Origin: Levilinea saccharolytica
GTDB taxonomy: Bacteria; Chloroflexota; Anaerolineae; Anaerolineales; Anaerolineaceae
DNA length: 64,000 nt
Reading direction: 5' to 3'
NCBI RefSeq assembly: GCF_001306035.1
Contig: NZ_LGCM01000027.1
Location: 178,826 to 242,825 of the forward strand
The translations under genes and the position numbers were made by a program. This document shows positions 51,155 to 60,545 of the stretch, piece by piece (the first letter of the stretch is position 1; each line of letters starts with the position of its first letter). The notes under the pieces are model-generated. The model was given only the letters and a program-made list of their open reading frames with translations, made no database searches and had not been told where the DNA came from.

Positions 51155-51729
51155 CAGCGCACCCCTTCCAGCAAGGACTCAGCGCGGGTGTACAGCAGCG
51201 CATCGCTCAGCGGGCCGCCCATGACCACCTCTTGAATCACCCCATCTGCATCGATGAAAAATGTGGTCGGCAGCGCACTGATACGGTACTGCCGCGCCAC
51301 CTCGCCGTCCTCGTCCATCACCACCGGAAAAGTCAGACCCAGCGTATCCACAAAGTTTTGAGCCGCTTCTGTGCTGTCCTGAAACGCAAGGTTCACCGCC
51401 ACGATTTGCAGCCCCTGATCCGCAAACGTCTCATAAACAGACTGCATCGCCGGCATCTCTTCCTGGCACGGCGGGCACCAGCTGGCCCAGAAGTTCAAAA
51501 TTACCGCCTGCCCGCGCAGATCCTCCAGCGTCAGGCTGTCCTGATCCAACGTGTTCAAGGTAAATCCGGGGGCACTGAACCCTTCCTGCGGCGCGGTTGA
51601 ACGCTCTGCGGCTTCGGTTTTTGGCCCAAACTGCGCCGTCCCCACCACCCACAGCGCCGCGGCAGTCAATACCACCGCTGAAATCCAGCGCCAACCTTTT
51701 CGCGTCAAAGGGCCCAGAGTGATTTTCAT
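51154..51729 (-). CDS. TlpA/ResA-type thioredoxin-fold protein
   Basis: 191 residues. An N-terminal signal anchor (WRWISAVVLTAAALWVVGTAQF) leads to an AhpC/TSA-Redoxin domain with active site WASWCPPC (Cys85, Cys88) and cis-Pro segment ALPTTFFIDADG. It acts outside the membrane, reducing or forming disulfides, for example in cytochrome c or lipoprotein assembly. The promoter at 51737-51765 predicts a transcript starting one or two bases from the ATG, with no Shine-Dalgarno seen. It heads the operon with the Lgt-like gene and folB. Confidence 0.9.
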   Translation of the reverse strand: MKITLGPLTRKGWRWISAVVLTAAALWVVGTAQFGPKTEAAERSTAPQEGFSAPGFTLNTLDQDSLTLEDLRGQAVILNFWASWCPPCQEEMPAMQSVYETFADQGLQIVAVNLAFQDSTEAAQNFVDTLGLTFPVVMDEDGEVARQYRISALPTTFFIDADGVIQEVVMGGPLSDALLYTRAESLLEGVR

Positions 51730-51736
51730 GCGCTCA

Positions 51737-51765
51737 ATCTTACGGGGAGAATGAAGTTATGTCAA
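51737..51765 (-). promoter_or_regulatory. Sigma-70-type promoter giving a probable leaderless transcript
   Basis: On the minus strand TTGACA (51765-51760), 17-base spacer, TAAGAT (51742-51737). The predicted start, about 51730, is next to the ATG at 51729, so the mRNA for the TlpA-like gene is probably leaderless. Confidence 0.75.
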
Positions 51766-51900
51766 GCAATGAAAATTCACCAGCCATTAGCCTGCATGGT
51801 AAAATGATAAGAATGGCTGCCGCCATTTTTTCTCGCTTACAGCAGGGTGTCCAAACCCTGTTTCAAGGACCCAATTTTTCATTATACGGAGGATACCCCC

Positions 51901-53919
51901 ATGACCGACCCCAAGGAAATCCAGCAGCGCGCCGTTCAAACCATCCGCTTTTTAGCAGCGGACGGCGTACAAAACGCCAATTCCGGTCACCCCGGCCTTC
52001 CCATGGGCACAGCCGCTATGGCCTACACCATCTGGACCCGGCACCTGCACTTCAACCCCCAAAACCCGCAGTGGGCCAACCGCGACCGCTTTGTCTTGTC
52101 CGGCGGCCACGGCTCCATGCTGCTCTATAGCCTGCTGCATCTGACCGGCTTTGCCGTTTCGCTGGATGACCTTATGCACTTCCGGCAGTGGGGCAGCATC
52201 ACCCCTGGCCACCCCGAAGTGGGCCAGACCCCCGGCGTCGAAGTCACCACCGGCCCCCTGGGGCAGGGTTTTGCCAACGGCGTTGGGATGGCCCTGGCCG
52301 AAGCGCATCTGGCTGCCACTTTCAACACCCCCGAAAACCCGATCATTGACCATTATGTGTATGCCATCGTCACCGATGGGGATTTGATGGAAGGCGTCAC
52401 CGCCGAGGCCGCCTCGCTGGCGGGTCACCTCCAACTGGGCAAATTGATCTACCTCTACGACGATAACCGCATCTCCATTGACGGCAGCACCGAATTGTCC
52501 TTCACAGAAGACCGTGGGGCGCGCTTCCAGGCCTACGGCTGGCAGGTGCTGCACGTCGAAGACGGCAACGATGTCGAAGCTCTCGATCAAGCCATCCAGG
52601 CCGCCAAGGCCGATCCCCGCCCTTCGTTGATCATCTGCCGCACCCACATCGGCTACGGATTGCCCACCCGCCAGGATACCTCCAAAGCCCACGGAGAACC
52701 CCCAGGGGATGAGGAGCTGAACGCCGCCAAGAGCCGTGTGGGTTGGCCGGAAGAGCCGCGCTTCTTCATCCCTGAAGATGTCCTCGCGCATTTCCGTCAG
52801 GCGCTGGAACGCGGTGCACAGTGGGAAAAAGCTTGGAACCAGCAGTTTGCTGCTTACAAGAAACAGGATCCCCAAAAAGCCGCTGAATTGCAGCGCCGCC
52901 TGCAGGGCGAGCTGCCCGCTGGATGGGATCAAGACCTTCCCGTCTTCCCCGCCGACCCCAAAGGCATGGCCACCCGCGCCGCCTCAGGCAAGGTGCTCAA
53001 CGCGCTGGCTGCCCGTCTGCCGGAGTTGGTCAGCGGTTCCGCTGACCTGACCCCCTCCAATAACACCTGGCTGGCCAACACCCACGCCATTCAGCCCGGC
53101 GCCTACGACGGCCGCTATGTCCATTACGGCGTGCGCGAACACGCGATGGGCTCCATCCTCAACGGCATCACCCTGCATAAAGGTCTCATCGCCCTGGGCG
53201 GCACCTTCCTGGTCTTTGCCGATTACAACCGGCCCGCCATCCGCCTGTCGGCCCTTTCGCACCTGCCCACCATCTGGCTGTTCACCCATGACAGCATCGG
53301 CCTGGGCGAAGACGGTCCCACCCACCAACCCGTCGAACAACTGGCTGCCTTACGCGCCATTCCCAATCTGAATGTTATCCGCCCCGCCGACGCTAATGAA
53401 ACCGCCGAAGCCTGGGCTGCCGCCATCCGCCGCCGCAACGGCCCCACCCTGCTGGCCCTCACCCGCCAGAATGTCCCCACCCTCGATCGCGAGCGTTTCT
53501 CCTCTGCCTCCGGCTTACACCGCGGCGCCTATGTCCTCGCCGACCTTGGCGATATGGCCCCGCAGATTATTCTGATGGCCTCCGGCTCCGAAGTGTCGCT
53601 CATCATCGAAGCCGGCGAGCAGCTGGCCGCCGAAGGGTACGGCGTGCGCCTGGTTTCCTTCCCCAGCTGGGAATTGTTTGAAGCCCAGGACAGCGATTAT
53701 CAAAAACATGTTCTTCCCCGCAATATCGAGCCGCGCCTGGCAGTTGAAGCGGGCATCAAGATGGGCTGGGAACGCTACACCGGCCAAAAAGGCGCGGTGG
53801 TCAGCATCGACACCTTCGGCGCCTCCGCTCCGGCCAAGAAGCTCTTTGAAGAATACGGCCTCACCGCCGCCAACGTGGTTACCCAGGCTCATCAGCTGCT
53901 CGGTTTTATCGAGAATTAA
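51901..53919 (+). CDS. tkt: Transketolase
   Basis: 672 residues, thiamine diphosphate enzyme that moves two-carbon units between sugar phosphates. The N-terminal ThDP domain has [37 protein letters not shown]...EAASLAGHL and DDNRISIDG. The pyrimidine-binding domain has [14 protein letters not shown] (catalytic Glu) and [19 protein letters not shown]. The C-terminal domain ends with the usual EAG...MGWERY segment. The start is ATG 51901 after GGAGG. It leads the operon tkt-rpiB-tal-pgi, with 20 and 2 bases between genes. Confidence 0.97.
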   Translation: MTDPKEIQQRAVQTIRFLAADGVQNANSGHPGLPMGTAAMAYTIWTRHLHFNPQNPQWANRDRFVLSGGHGSMLLYSLLHLTGFAVSLDDLMHFRQWGSITPGHPEVGQTPGVEVTTGPLGQGFANGVGMALAEAHLAATFNTPENPIIDHYVYAIVTDGDLMEGVTAEAASLAGHLQLGKLIYLYDDNRISIDGSTELSFTEDRGARFQAYGWQVLHVEDGNDVEALDQAIQAAKADPRPSLIICRTHIGYGLPTRQDTSKAHGEPPGDEELNAAKSRVGWPEEPRFFIPEDVLAHFRQALERGAQWEKAWNQQFAAYKKQDPQKAAELQRRLQGELPAGWDQDLPVFPADPKGMATRAASGKVLNALAARLPELVSGSADLTPSNNTWLANTHAIQPGAYDGRYVHYGVREHAMGSILNGITLHKGLIALGGTFLVFADYNRPAIRLSALSHLPTIWLFTHDSIGLGEDGPTHQPVEQLAALRAIPNLNVIRPADANETAEAWAAAIRRRNGPTLLALTRQNVPTLDRERFSSASGLHRGAYVLADLGDMAPQIILMASGSEVSLIIEAGEQLAAEGYGVRLVSFPSWELFEAQDSDYQKHVLPRNIEPRLAVEAGIKMGWERYTGQKGAVVSIDTFGASAPAKKLFEEYGLTAANVVTQAHQLLGFIEN

Positions 53920-53939
53920 GCGAAAGAGGGAGAAGGAAA

Positions 53940-54386
53940 ATGAACGTTGCAGTCGCTTGTGATCACGGCGGGTTTCCCCTGAAAGAGGCCGTGCTGGAGG
54001 CCGTGCGCGCCGCCGGGCATACCCCCTTGGATTTAGGCACCGACTCGCCCACTAGTACCGATTATCCTGACTATGCCACCAGAGTGGCTGCGGCCATTCG
54101 TGCAGGTCAGGCCGAACGCGGTATCCTCATGTGCGGGTCGGGCGTGGGCATTTGCATCGCCGCCAATAAGCACAAAGGCATCTATGCCGCCATCTGCCAC
54201 GACACCTACTCCGCTCACCAGGGCGTGGAGCACGACAAAATGAATGTGCTTTGCCTGGGCGGGCGCATCATCGGCACCGAACTGGCCAAAGAGCTGGTGC
54301 GCGCCTTTTTGGGGGCGCACTACAGCGGCGAAGAGCGTTTTGAACGCCGTTTCCAAAAAACCGCGGCGGTAGAGCAGGAGAAATAA
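53940..54386 (+). CDS. rpiB: Ribose-5-phosphate isomerase B
   Basis: 148 residues. CDHGGFPLKEAV, LGTDSPTSTDYPDYA, GILMCGSGVGICIAANKHKGI (Cys65 region) and HDKMNVLCLGGRIIG are signatures of RpiB, which interconverts ribose 5-phosphate and ribulose 5-phosphate. GAGAAGGA precedes the ATG. It is two bases from tal-pgi and so clearly in the pentose phosphate operon. Confidence 0.96.
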   Translation: MNVAVACDHGGFPLKEAVLEAVRAAGHTPLDLGTDSPTSTDYPDYATRVAAAIRAGQAERGILMCGSGVGICIAANKHKGIYAAICHDTYSAHQGVEHDKMNVLCLGGRIIGTELAKELVRAFLGAHYSGEERFERRFQKTAAVEQEK

Positions 54387-54388
54387 TC

Positions 54389-57175
54389 ATGTCAAATCCC
54401 ATTCAAGCCTTACACGCCCTGGGACAGTCCCTGTGGTATGACAATATTCAGCGCCGCCTTTTGGAAAACGGCGAATTGGCCGAGATGATCCGCCGCGGGG
54501 ATATCCGCGGCATCACCTCCAATCCCAGCATTTTCCACAACGCCATCGCCAAATCCAACGATTATGATGCCGCCCTCAAGCCCATGGCCTGGGCCAACTG
54601 GTCTGCCGAAGACATCTTCTTCCAACTGGCTGTCGAAGACATCCAGGCCGCCGCGGACTGCTTCCTGCCCCTGTACAAATCCACCGCGGGCGGCGACGGG
54701 TACGTTAGCCTGGAGGTCAGTCCCTACCTGGCCCACGACACCGAAGCCACCCTGCAGCAGGCCCTGGCCTTGCGCAGCCGCGTCAACCGCCCCAACCTGA
54801 TGGTGAAAATTCCGGCCACGAAGGCCGGTCTGCCCGCCATCCGTAAGGCCATCGCCGCCGGCATCAATGTCAACGTCACCCTGATCTTCTCCATTCAGCG
54901 CTACCTGGAAGTTATGGACGCCTACCTCAGCGGCCTAGAAGACCGTCTGGCCGCCGGTTTGCCCCTGGGTGAAATCGCCTCCGTGGCTTCCTTCTTCGTC
55001 TCCCGCGTCGATTCCAAAGTGGACAGCCTCCTGCAGAAAGCCGCCAGCCGCAATCCGGCCCAGGCGGAACAAATTTCCAACCTGCTCGGTAAAGCGGCCG
55101 TGGCCAACAGCCGCCTGGCCTTCTTCAAGTTCCAAGAAGTCTTCAGCAGCCCCCGTTTCCAGGCCCTGCAAAAGCAGGGTGCAAATCCCCAGCGGGCTTT
55201 ATGGGCATCCACCAGCACCAAAAACCCTGCCTACCGCGATGTGCTGTACGTGGAAGAGCTCATCGCCCCGCAAACGGTCAACACCGTTCCGCCCCAAACA
55301 TTAGACCTCTTCCGCGATCATGGCCGCGCCGCCCTGACCATTCAGGGGCACGAGGCCGAAGCCCAAGCGACGCTGGCTGCCCTTGAAAAATGGGGCATCT
55401 CCATGGACGCCGTCACTCAGGAATTGGAAGATGAGGGCGTCAAGGCCTTTTCAGATGCCTTCACCGCCTTGCTCGACACCATCCGCGAACGCTGCGCCGC
55501 CGAACAGGCTGCCCTGGGCGCTCTGGCCGATGTCACCGCCCAAACCACCTCCGGCCTGGAAAAAGCCCAGACCCCCCGCCGCATCGCCGAACATGATCCC
55601 AGCCTGTGGACGGATGACCCCGCTGGGCAGAAAGAGATTCGCCAGCGCATGGGCTGGCTGGACGCTCCGAATGCCAGTCAGGTGTTAATCCCAGAGATCA
55701 ACGCCCTGCGCCAGCAGCTTCTGGACGAAGGCTATACGCACGCTCTCCTCCTCGGCATGGGCGGCTCCTCCCTGGCGCCCGAAGTCCTGGCGCTCACCTT
55801 CGGCAAACCCCACACCCGCGGCCGCGCAGGCCTGGCCCTGTCCATCCTGGATTCCACCGACCCGCAGCAGGTGGCTGCCAGCGCTCGCCGCTCGCCCATC
55901 GCCAAAACGGTCTACATCGTCGCCTCCAAATCCGGCGGCACCAGCGAAGTCAACGCCTTCCTCGATTACTTCTGGCACCGCGCCCAGCGCCGCCTGGGTA
56001 CTGAAGCTGGAAAGCATTTCATCGCCGTCACCGACCCGGGCACATCCCTGGATACCCTGGCTCGCAGCCGCGGTTTTCGCCGTGTATTCCTCGCGGACTC
56101 CACCATCGGTGGGCGCAATTCTGTTCTCTCCGCTTTTGGCCTGGTCCCTGCCGGCCTCCTCGGTCTGGATCTCGCCGAACTGCTCTCCCGCGCCGCCGCG
56201 CTGGCCCGTGAATGCCTGCCGGGCGTGCCTGCGGGCCGCAATCCCGGGTTAGTTTTAGGCGCGCTCCTGGGCGGCGCTGCGCTGAACGGGCGCGACAAGC
56301 TGACCATCCTCACAGATCCCGAGTTGGCCTCTTTCGGCTCCTGGATGGAACAGCTCATCGCTGAATCCTCCGGCAAGCAGGGCAAAGGCATTCTGCCCAT
56401 TGATCTCGAACCGCCCCTGCCCGCCGCCGCATACGGCTCCGACCGGCTGTTTGTATATCTGCGCCTGTCAGGCAAAGCAGAAGCACGTGCCGCCCGTCTG
56501 CAAAAAGCCGGGCATCCCGTTTTCACCCTGAATCTCAAAGACGGCTACGATCTCGGCGCGGAATTCTTCCGCTGGGAATATGCCACGGCTGTGGCCTGTT
56601 CGGTCCTGGGTGTCAACAGTTTCGATCAGCCCGATGTGCAGTTTAACAAGACTCTCACCAAGCAAAAGGTTGAGGATTATCTGCAAAAGGGAAAAATGGA
56701 TGAGGGTGACCCCATCTGGTCTCAAGGTTCAGTCAAAATCTTCGGCCAGCCCTTCCCCCGCCTCGCCCAGGTCGCCACGCTTCAGGAGGCCGTCTTGGCC
56801 TTCCTCCAGCAGGCCCGCCCCGGTGATTTTGTGGCTATCAACGCTTACCTGCCCCGTAATGCAAAAACGCAGAGCGCCTTGCAGGCCGTGCGCAAAGCCG
56901 TCCTCAAGCGCACCGGCTGCGCCACCACCCTGGGCTTTGGGCCGCGTTTCCTGCATTCCACCGGCCAGCTGCACAAGGGCGGCCCCAATACCGGGCTCTT
57001 CCTGCAAATCACCAGCGACACCGCCTCGGATATGGACATCCCCAGCGAGGGTATCTCCTTTGGAAAGTTGGAGCGTGCCCAGGCGCTGGGTGACCTGGAG
57101 GCCTTGCTGGCCCGCCAGCGCCGCGCCGTCCGCATCCACCTGCCTCTGGAAGCCCTGCTTTCTATCCTTCAGTAA
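54389..57175 (+). CDS. tal-pgi: Bifunctional transaldolase / glucose-6-phosphate isomerase
   Basis: 928 residues, a natural fusion. About 1-370 is transaldolase: SLWYDNIQRRLLENGELAEMI, GITSNPSIF, LMVKIPAT with Schiff-base Lys140, GINVNVTLIFS and STSTKNPAYRDVLYVEEL. About 400-928 is phosphoglucose isomerase: ALLLGMGGSSLAPEVL, IVASKSGGTSEVNAF, HFIAVTDPGTSL, GGRNSVLSAFGLVPAGLLGLD and the later YGSDRLFVYLRLSG. It links the three-carbon transfer of the pentose phosphate pathway with the F6P-G6P exchange. Such fusions are known in a few bacterial groups, including Chloroflexota relatives (recollection). Confidence 0.95.
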   Translation: MSNPIQALHALGQSLWYDNIQRRLLENGELAEMIRRGDIRGITSNPSIFHNAIAKSNDYDAALKPMAWANWSAEDIFFQLAVEDIQAAADCFLPLYKSTAGGDGYVSLEVSPYLAHDTEATLQQALALRSRVNRPNLMVKIPATKAGLPAIRKAIAAGINVNVTLIFSIQRYLEVMDAYLSGLEDRLAAGLPLGEIASVASFFVSRVDSKVDSLLQKAASRNPAQAEQISNLLGKAAVANSRLAFFKFQEVFSSPRFQALQKQGANPQRALWASTSTKNPAYRDVLYVEELIAPQTVNTVPPQTLDLFRDHGRAALTIQGHEAEAQATLAALEKWGISMDAVTQELEDEGVKAFSDAFTALLDTIRERCAAEQAALGALADVTAQTTSGLEKAQTPRRIAEHDPSLWTDDPAGQKEIRQRMGWLDAPNASQVLIPEINALRQQLLDEGYTHALLLGMGGSSLAPEVLALTFGKPHTRGRAGLALSILDSTDPQQVAASARRSPIAKTVYIVASKSGGTSEVNAFLDYFWHRAQRRLGTEAGKHFIAVTDPGTSLDTLARSRGFRRVFLADSTIGGRNSVLSAFGLVPAGLLGLDLAELLSRAAALARECLPGVPAGRNPGLVLGALLGGAALNGRDKLTILTDPELASFGSWMEQLIAESSGKQGKGILPIDLEPPLPAAAYGSDRLFVYLRLSGKAEARAARLQKAGHPVFTLNLKDGYDLGAEFFRWEYATAVACSVLGVNSFDQPDVQFNKTLTKQKVEDYLQKGKMDEGDPIWSQGSVKIFGQPFPRLAQVATLQEAVLAFLQQARPGDFVAINAYLPRNAKTQSALQAVRKAVLKRTGCATTLGFGPRFLHSTGQLHKGGPNTGLFLQITSDTASDMDIPSEGISFGKLERAQALGDLEALLARQRRAVRIHLPLEALLSILQ

Positions 57176-57197
57176 CCCTCTGCTCACGCAAACAAAA

Positions 57198-57225
57198 CGA
57201 GAGGCAGCCTCAAAACTGCCTCTCG
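57198..57225. terminator. Bidirectional terminator after tal-pgi
   Basis: CGAGAGGCAG (57198-57207) pairs with CTGCCTCTCG (57216-57225) over CCTCAAAA. The A-rich left flank serves as T tract for the converging glycosidase gene; the right flank is ATGCTTTG. Confidence 0.8.
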
Positions 57226-57259
57226 ATGCTTTGAACGGCGTTTGTCTCGATTTTGGGGA

Positions 57260-59497
57260 TTATTTCAGCGTCAGGGTGATCTCTGCCCCCGCCCGCGTCC
57301 GCACCGCCCCCGCCGCGCGCAGGCAGTTCCCCTCCGCCTGAACCGCAAAACCTTCAGGCTCCGCCACAACTTGGGGTGTGCTGCCGGCGGGGAAATGCAG
57401 CAGAAAAGTCATCTGCCGCGTTTCCGGCATCCCGCGGTACGTCCCCACGTCTGGCGATACCGCCAGATGCACCTGCCCGTCACGCGTTTGCGCCGTCACC
57501 TTCGTCTCGGTGAATTCACCTCGCTGGTAGGCGCGCGTCAGGCCGTCATCATCACGAAAGGTCAGCTCCGCTTCGAACGGCGGCCACAAGTGAAACTCAA
57601 GCGTGTCGAAACGATGGCCGTCACCGATAAAGCGGTGAGCCGGTCCCATCACCAGCCACTGCCCTCCCCTTACAAACAGCGGCAGCTCATCTACCGCCGC
57701 GCGCACCTCCACCCGTTCCCCGCCAGGCATCGCCTCATCCGTCCAAAAATTGAACCATTTCCCTGGCGGGAAAACCACCGCACGGGTGGCTGCCCCGCCT
57801 TCCACTACAGGGGCTGCCATCACCGCCGGGCCGAGCATCACCTGATCCGCAATCTCCAGCAATTCCGGCTCTCCCTCAAATTCCAGCGCCAGCGGACGCA
57901 CCATAGGCGTCCCATCCATGTACGCTTCCCAACCCAGGCAGTGATAATACGGTAGCAGCCGGTAGCGCAGCTCGGCGTATCGCTGAAAACTCGCCGCCGC
58001 CTGCGGGCCGTGCGACCACGGGCTGCGGGTGTCGTCCACCGCCGCCGGCCGTTGAAAATAGCGCGCCACCGGCGAAAGCAGCGTCCATTGTGCGTAGCGC
58101 ATATGGGTTTCGGGGGTCGTGCGACCGTCCAACCCAAACACATCTGCCGTCCAATACGAGAATCCCAACCAGCTCAAATTCAAGGCTGCCCGCAGGGTGG
58201 CCCGCAGATGGGCGAAGGTCGGTTTTTGATCCCCCAGGAACAGCGCCGGGTAGCGCTGCGAGCCCGCCCACACGCTGCGCGCATACACCATCCCCCGCCG
58301 GTCGTCCAACTCTTCCATCCCCTCATAAATCGCTTTGCCGTAGTAAAAACCGTACAGGTTGTGATACTCCTCACCCGTCAAGCCGGCGGCGGATCGGGCG
58401 TCCTTCGGCAGATATTCGCCATCGTCATTCTTGAAAAAAGCCACCCCCAGTCGGTACAGCGGCTCCATGCGCGCGCACCACCAGCGCGCGCCTGCGGGGT
58501 TGGTAAAGTCAAACATGCCCCCGCGCCCAAACCACCAGGCCGCATCCGGGTGCGCCAGATAGCCCGCATCCTGGGCCTGCTGGTAGCCTTCTAAATCACG
58601 CTCATCGTCCTTTTCCAGCCCCGCGGGAACGTTGCGCACGGCCAGGTTTAAGATGGCTTTTTTCAAAGGCTCGTTCTTCGTGTTTAAGAACGGTGTAAAG
58701 ATTAAGCCCAGGCGCACATTTTCCTGCCTCAGATCTTCCACCAGCCGTTCCGGGCGGGGGAACAGGCTTTTGCGGAACTGAAAGTTGTGGAATTTCTCCT
58801 CCCAATGGTAATCCAGGATCACCCCGTCCAGGGCCACATCCCTCCGGCGGTGTTCCCGCACCAGCTCCACCACTTTGTCCTGACTCTCCTGCGGGTAAGC
58901 TGTTACCCACAGGCCAAACGCCCAGCGCGGCAGCAGCGGCGGCCGTCCCGTCCACTGTGTGTACTGGCGTACAATCTCTTTGAGTGTTCGGCCAAAAATC
59001 AGCAAGTAATCCGCAGGGCCTTGCCCAACCTCTACGCTCAAAATTCCCTTGCGGTCGTCCAATTTCCACCGGCTGGGGCGGCTGTTGAGCAAGAAACAGG
59101 CGTACCCACGGCTGCTGATGAACAGGGGGATGGTGGAATACGTCTGCCGCCCCTGCAAAAAAGCCGGGGATTCCCGCGCCTCCAGCTTCCATTGGCCGCT
59201 GCGGCGGGCATAGGCGTTAAACCACTCCCCCCACCCAAAAAAACACTCCTCCGGCTGGGTTTGAAACGCCAGCCGAAAGCCCCCTTTCGCATTCAAGCGC
59301 GGCGCTTGCGCCTCCGAAAAAAGCGCCCTCCCGTCAGCCCCACGCACCACAGCACAGCCTTTCATGGTTTCTACCCGAACATTCCCCTGGGCTTTCTCCG
59401 GCGGCAGGCCCACGAAAACATCCGCCAACCATGCAGCGTCTGAAGCCGCGGTGTGGGTGATGCGCACCCCGTTTTCTCCATAGAAGCGCGTCTGCAT
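57260..59497 (-). CDS. Glycoside hydrolase family 31 (alpha-glucosidase/alpha-xylosidase type)
   Basis: 745 residues without a signal peptide. An N-terminal beta-domain with ECFFGWGEWFNAY precedes the catalytic barrel. The barrel has LDGVILDYHWEEKFHNFQF and LGVAFFKNDDGEYLP, with probable nucleophile Asp358, while WTADVFGLDG supplies the likely acid/base Asp. YRLLPYYHCLGWEAYMDGTPMVRPL and the PPGKWFNFWTDEAMPGG region complete family GH31. It is probably cytoplasmic, acting on imported alpha-oligosaccharides. The adjacent ROK sugar kinase would phosphorylate the released sugar. Exact specificity is not clear. Confidence 0.92.
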   Translation of the reverse strand: MQTRFYGENGVRITHTAASDAAWLADVFVGLPPEKAQGNVRVETMKGCAVVRGADGRALFSEAQAPRLNAKGGFRLAFQTQPEECFFGWGEWFNAYARRSGQWKLEARESPAFLQGRQTYSTIPLFISSRGYACFLLNSRPSRWKLDDRKGILSVEVGQGPADYLLIFGRTLKEIVRQYTQWTGRPPLLPRWAFGLWVTAYPQESQDKVVELVREHRRRDVALDGVILDYHWEEKFHNFQFRKSLFPRPERLVEDLRQENVRLGLIFTPFLNTKNEPLKKAILNLAVRNVPAGLEKDDERDLEGYQQAQDAGYLAHPDAAWWFGRGGMFDFTNPAGARWWCARMEPLYRLGVAFFKNDDGEYLPKDARSAAGLTGEEYHNLYGFYYGKAIYEGMEELDDRRGMVYARSVWAGSQRYPALFLGDQKPTFAHLRATLRAALNLSWLGFSYWTADVFGLDGRTTPETHMRYAQWTLLSPVARYFQRPAAVDDTRSPWSHGPQAAASFQRYAELRYRLLPYYHCLGWEAYMDGTPMVRPLALEFEGEPELLEIADQVMLGPAVMAAPVVEGGAATRAVVFPPGKWFNFWTDEAMPGGERVEVRAAVDELPLFVRGGQWLVMGPAHRFIGDGHRFDTLEFHLWPPFEAELTFRDDDGLTRAYQRGEFTETKVTAQTRDGQVHLAVSPDVGTYRGMPETRQMTFLLHFPAGSTPQVVAEPEGFAVQAEGNCLRAAGAVRTRAGAEITLTLK

Positions 59498-60403
59498 CTA
59501 TACCTCCACCCCAGCCGCCCGCAGCGCCAGCACCAACCCGCCCAGAATCCCCGCCCTGGAGCCTAAAGCCGGGGGCATGATCACCGTTTCCAAATCCACC
59601 GCCGTCGCCGCCGCGGATAAATAGCCATTCAGCAGGGAAGCCGTTTTTTGGCGCAGCATGGGGAACAGCCGCGCCTGCTGCATCACCCCACCGCCCAATA
59701 AAATTCGCTGCGGCGATAGGGTACACAGGATGTTCTGCACCGCCAGGGCGGTGTACTCCGCCGCCAGGTCCCAGCCGGGGTGATCCTCAGGCCAGTTTTC
59801 GGCTGCCTCTCCAAACCGCGCGCGCAAGGCCGGGCCGCTGCACAGGCCCTCCCAGCAGTCGCCGTGAAAAGGGCAAATCCCCGCGAAGGGATCGCGCTCC
59901 CGGTCGTGCGGGATGCGCATGTGTCCCATCTCCGGGTGCATGGCTCCATGCACGGCGCGTCCCCCCACCACGGCTCCCCCGCCGATTCCCGTGCCGATGG
60001 TCACATACACGAAATCTTGCAGCCCCTTCCCTGCCCCCCAAACCCCTTCCGCCAGAGCAGCACCGTTCACATCCGTGTCAAACCCCACCGGAACCCCCAG
60101 CCCCTCCTGAAGGAAGCGCACCACCGGCGTCATCCGCCATCCCGCCTTAGGCGTCGCGGTGATCATCCCATACGTGGGCGACTCCGTCTGCAAATCCACC
60201 GGCCCAAAACAAGCCACGCCCAGAGATCGCAGAGCCGCATCGCCCAGGCCGTGCTGTGTTTGAAAAAAGCGCAGCGCCTGGCCCAGCGTTTCCTCCGGCG
60301 TGGTGGTGGGAATGCGCACTTCCGCCTCAATGTTCCCAGCCTCGTCCGCCACCGCGCAAATGAATTTCGTCCCGCCTGCTTCCACGCACCCGTATCGTGC
60401 CAT
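59498..60403 (-). CDS. ROK-family sugar kinase (fructokinase-like)
   Basis: About 301 residues: CVEAGGTKF (phosphate binding), VGFDTDVNGAALAEGVWGAGKG (catalytic Asp), VTIGTGIGGGAVVGGRAVHG, and the ROK zinc motif HPEMGHMRIP...GICPFHGDCWEGLCSGPAL. The MRIPHDRERDPFAGICPFHGDC form is typical of ROK fructokinases, though glucose or mannose cannot be excluded. The start is ATG 60403 rather than TTG 60424, since family proteins begin just before the AGGTK motif and GAGAAG lies close. Its stop adjoins the GH31 start, so the pair is an operon. Confidence 0.9.
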   Translation of the reverse strand: MARYGCVEAGGTKFICAVADEAGNIEAEVRIPTTTPEETLGQALRFFQTQHGLGDAALRSLGVACFGPVDLQTESPTYGMITATPKAGWRMTPVVRFLQEGLGVPVGFDTDVNGAALAEGVWGAGKGLQDFVYVTIGTGIGGGAVVGGRAVHGAMHPEMGHMRIPHDRERDPFAGICPFHGDCWEGLCSGPALRARFGEAAENWPEDHPGWDLAAEYTALAVQNILCTLSPQRILLGGGVMQQARLFPMLRQKTASLLNGYLSAAATAVDLETVIMPPALGSRAGILGGLVLALRAAGVEV

Positions 60404-60508
60404 CTTCTCATCCTCTTCTATCAACTATTTGCGTATGCCTGTTATCAGTCTAAAACACACCCCTCAAAACGGCAAGCGAGAACAGCCCGCATTCGCCGCC
60501 GAATCAGG

Positions 60509-60514
60509 TACAAT
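60509..60514 (+). promoter_or_regulatory. Probable -10 box of the RNA methyltransferase gene
   Basis: TACAAT at 60509-60514, 31 bases before TTG 60546. AGGAG (60534-60538) lies between. No clear -35. Confidence 0.4.
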
Positions 60515-60545
60515 CAGCAGGCATCCTGCCCTCAGGAGTAAACCT

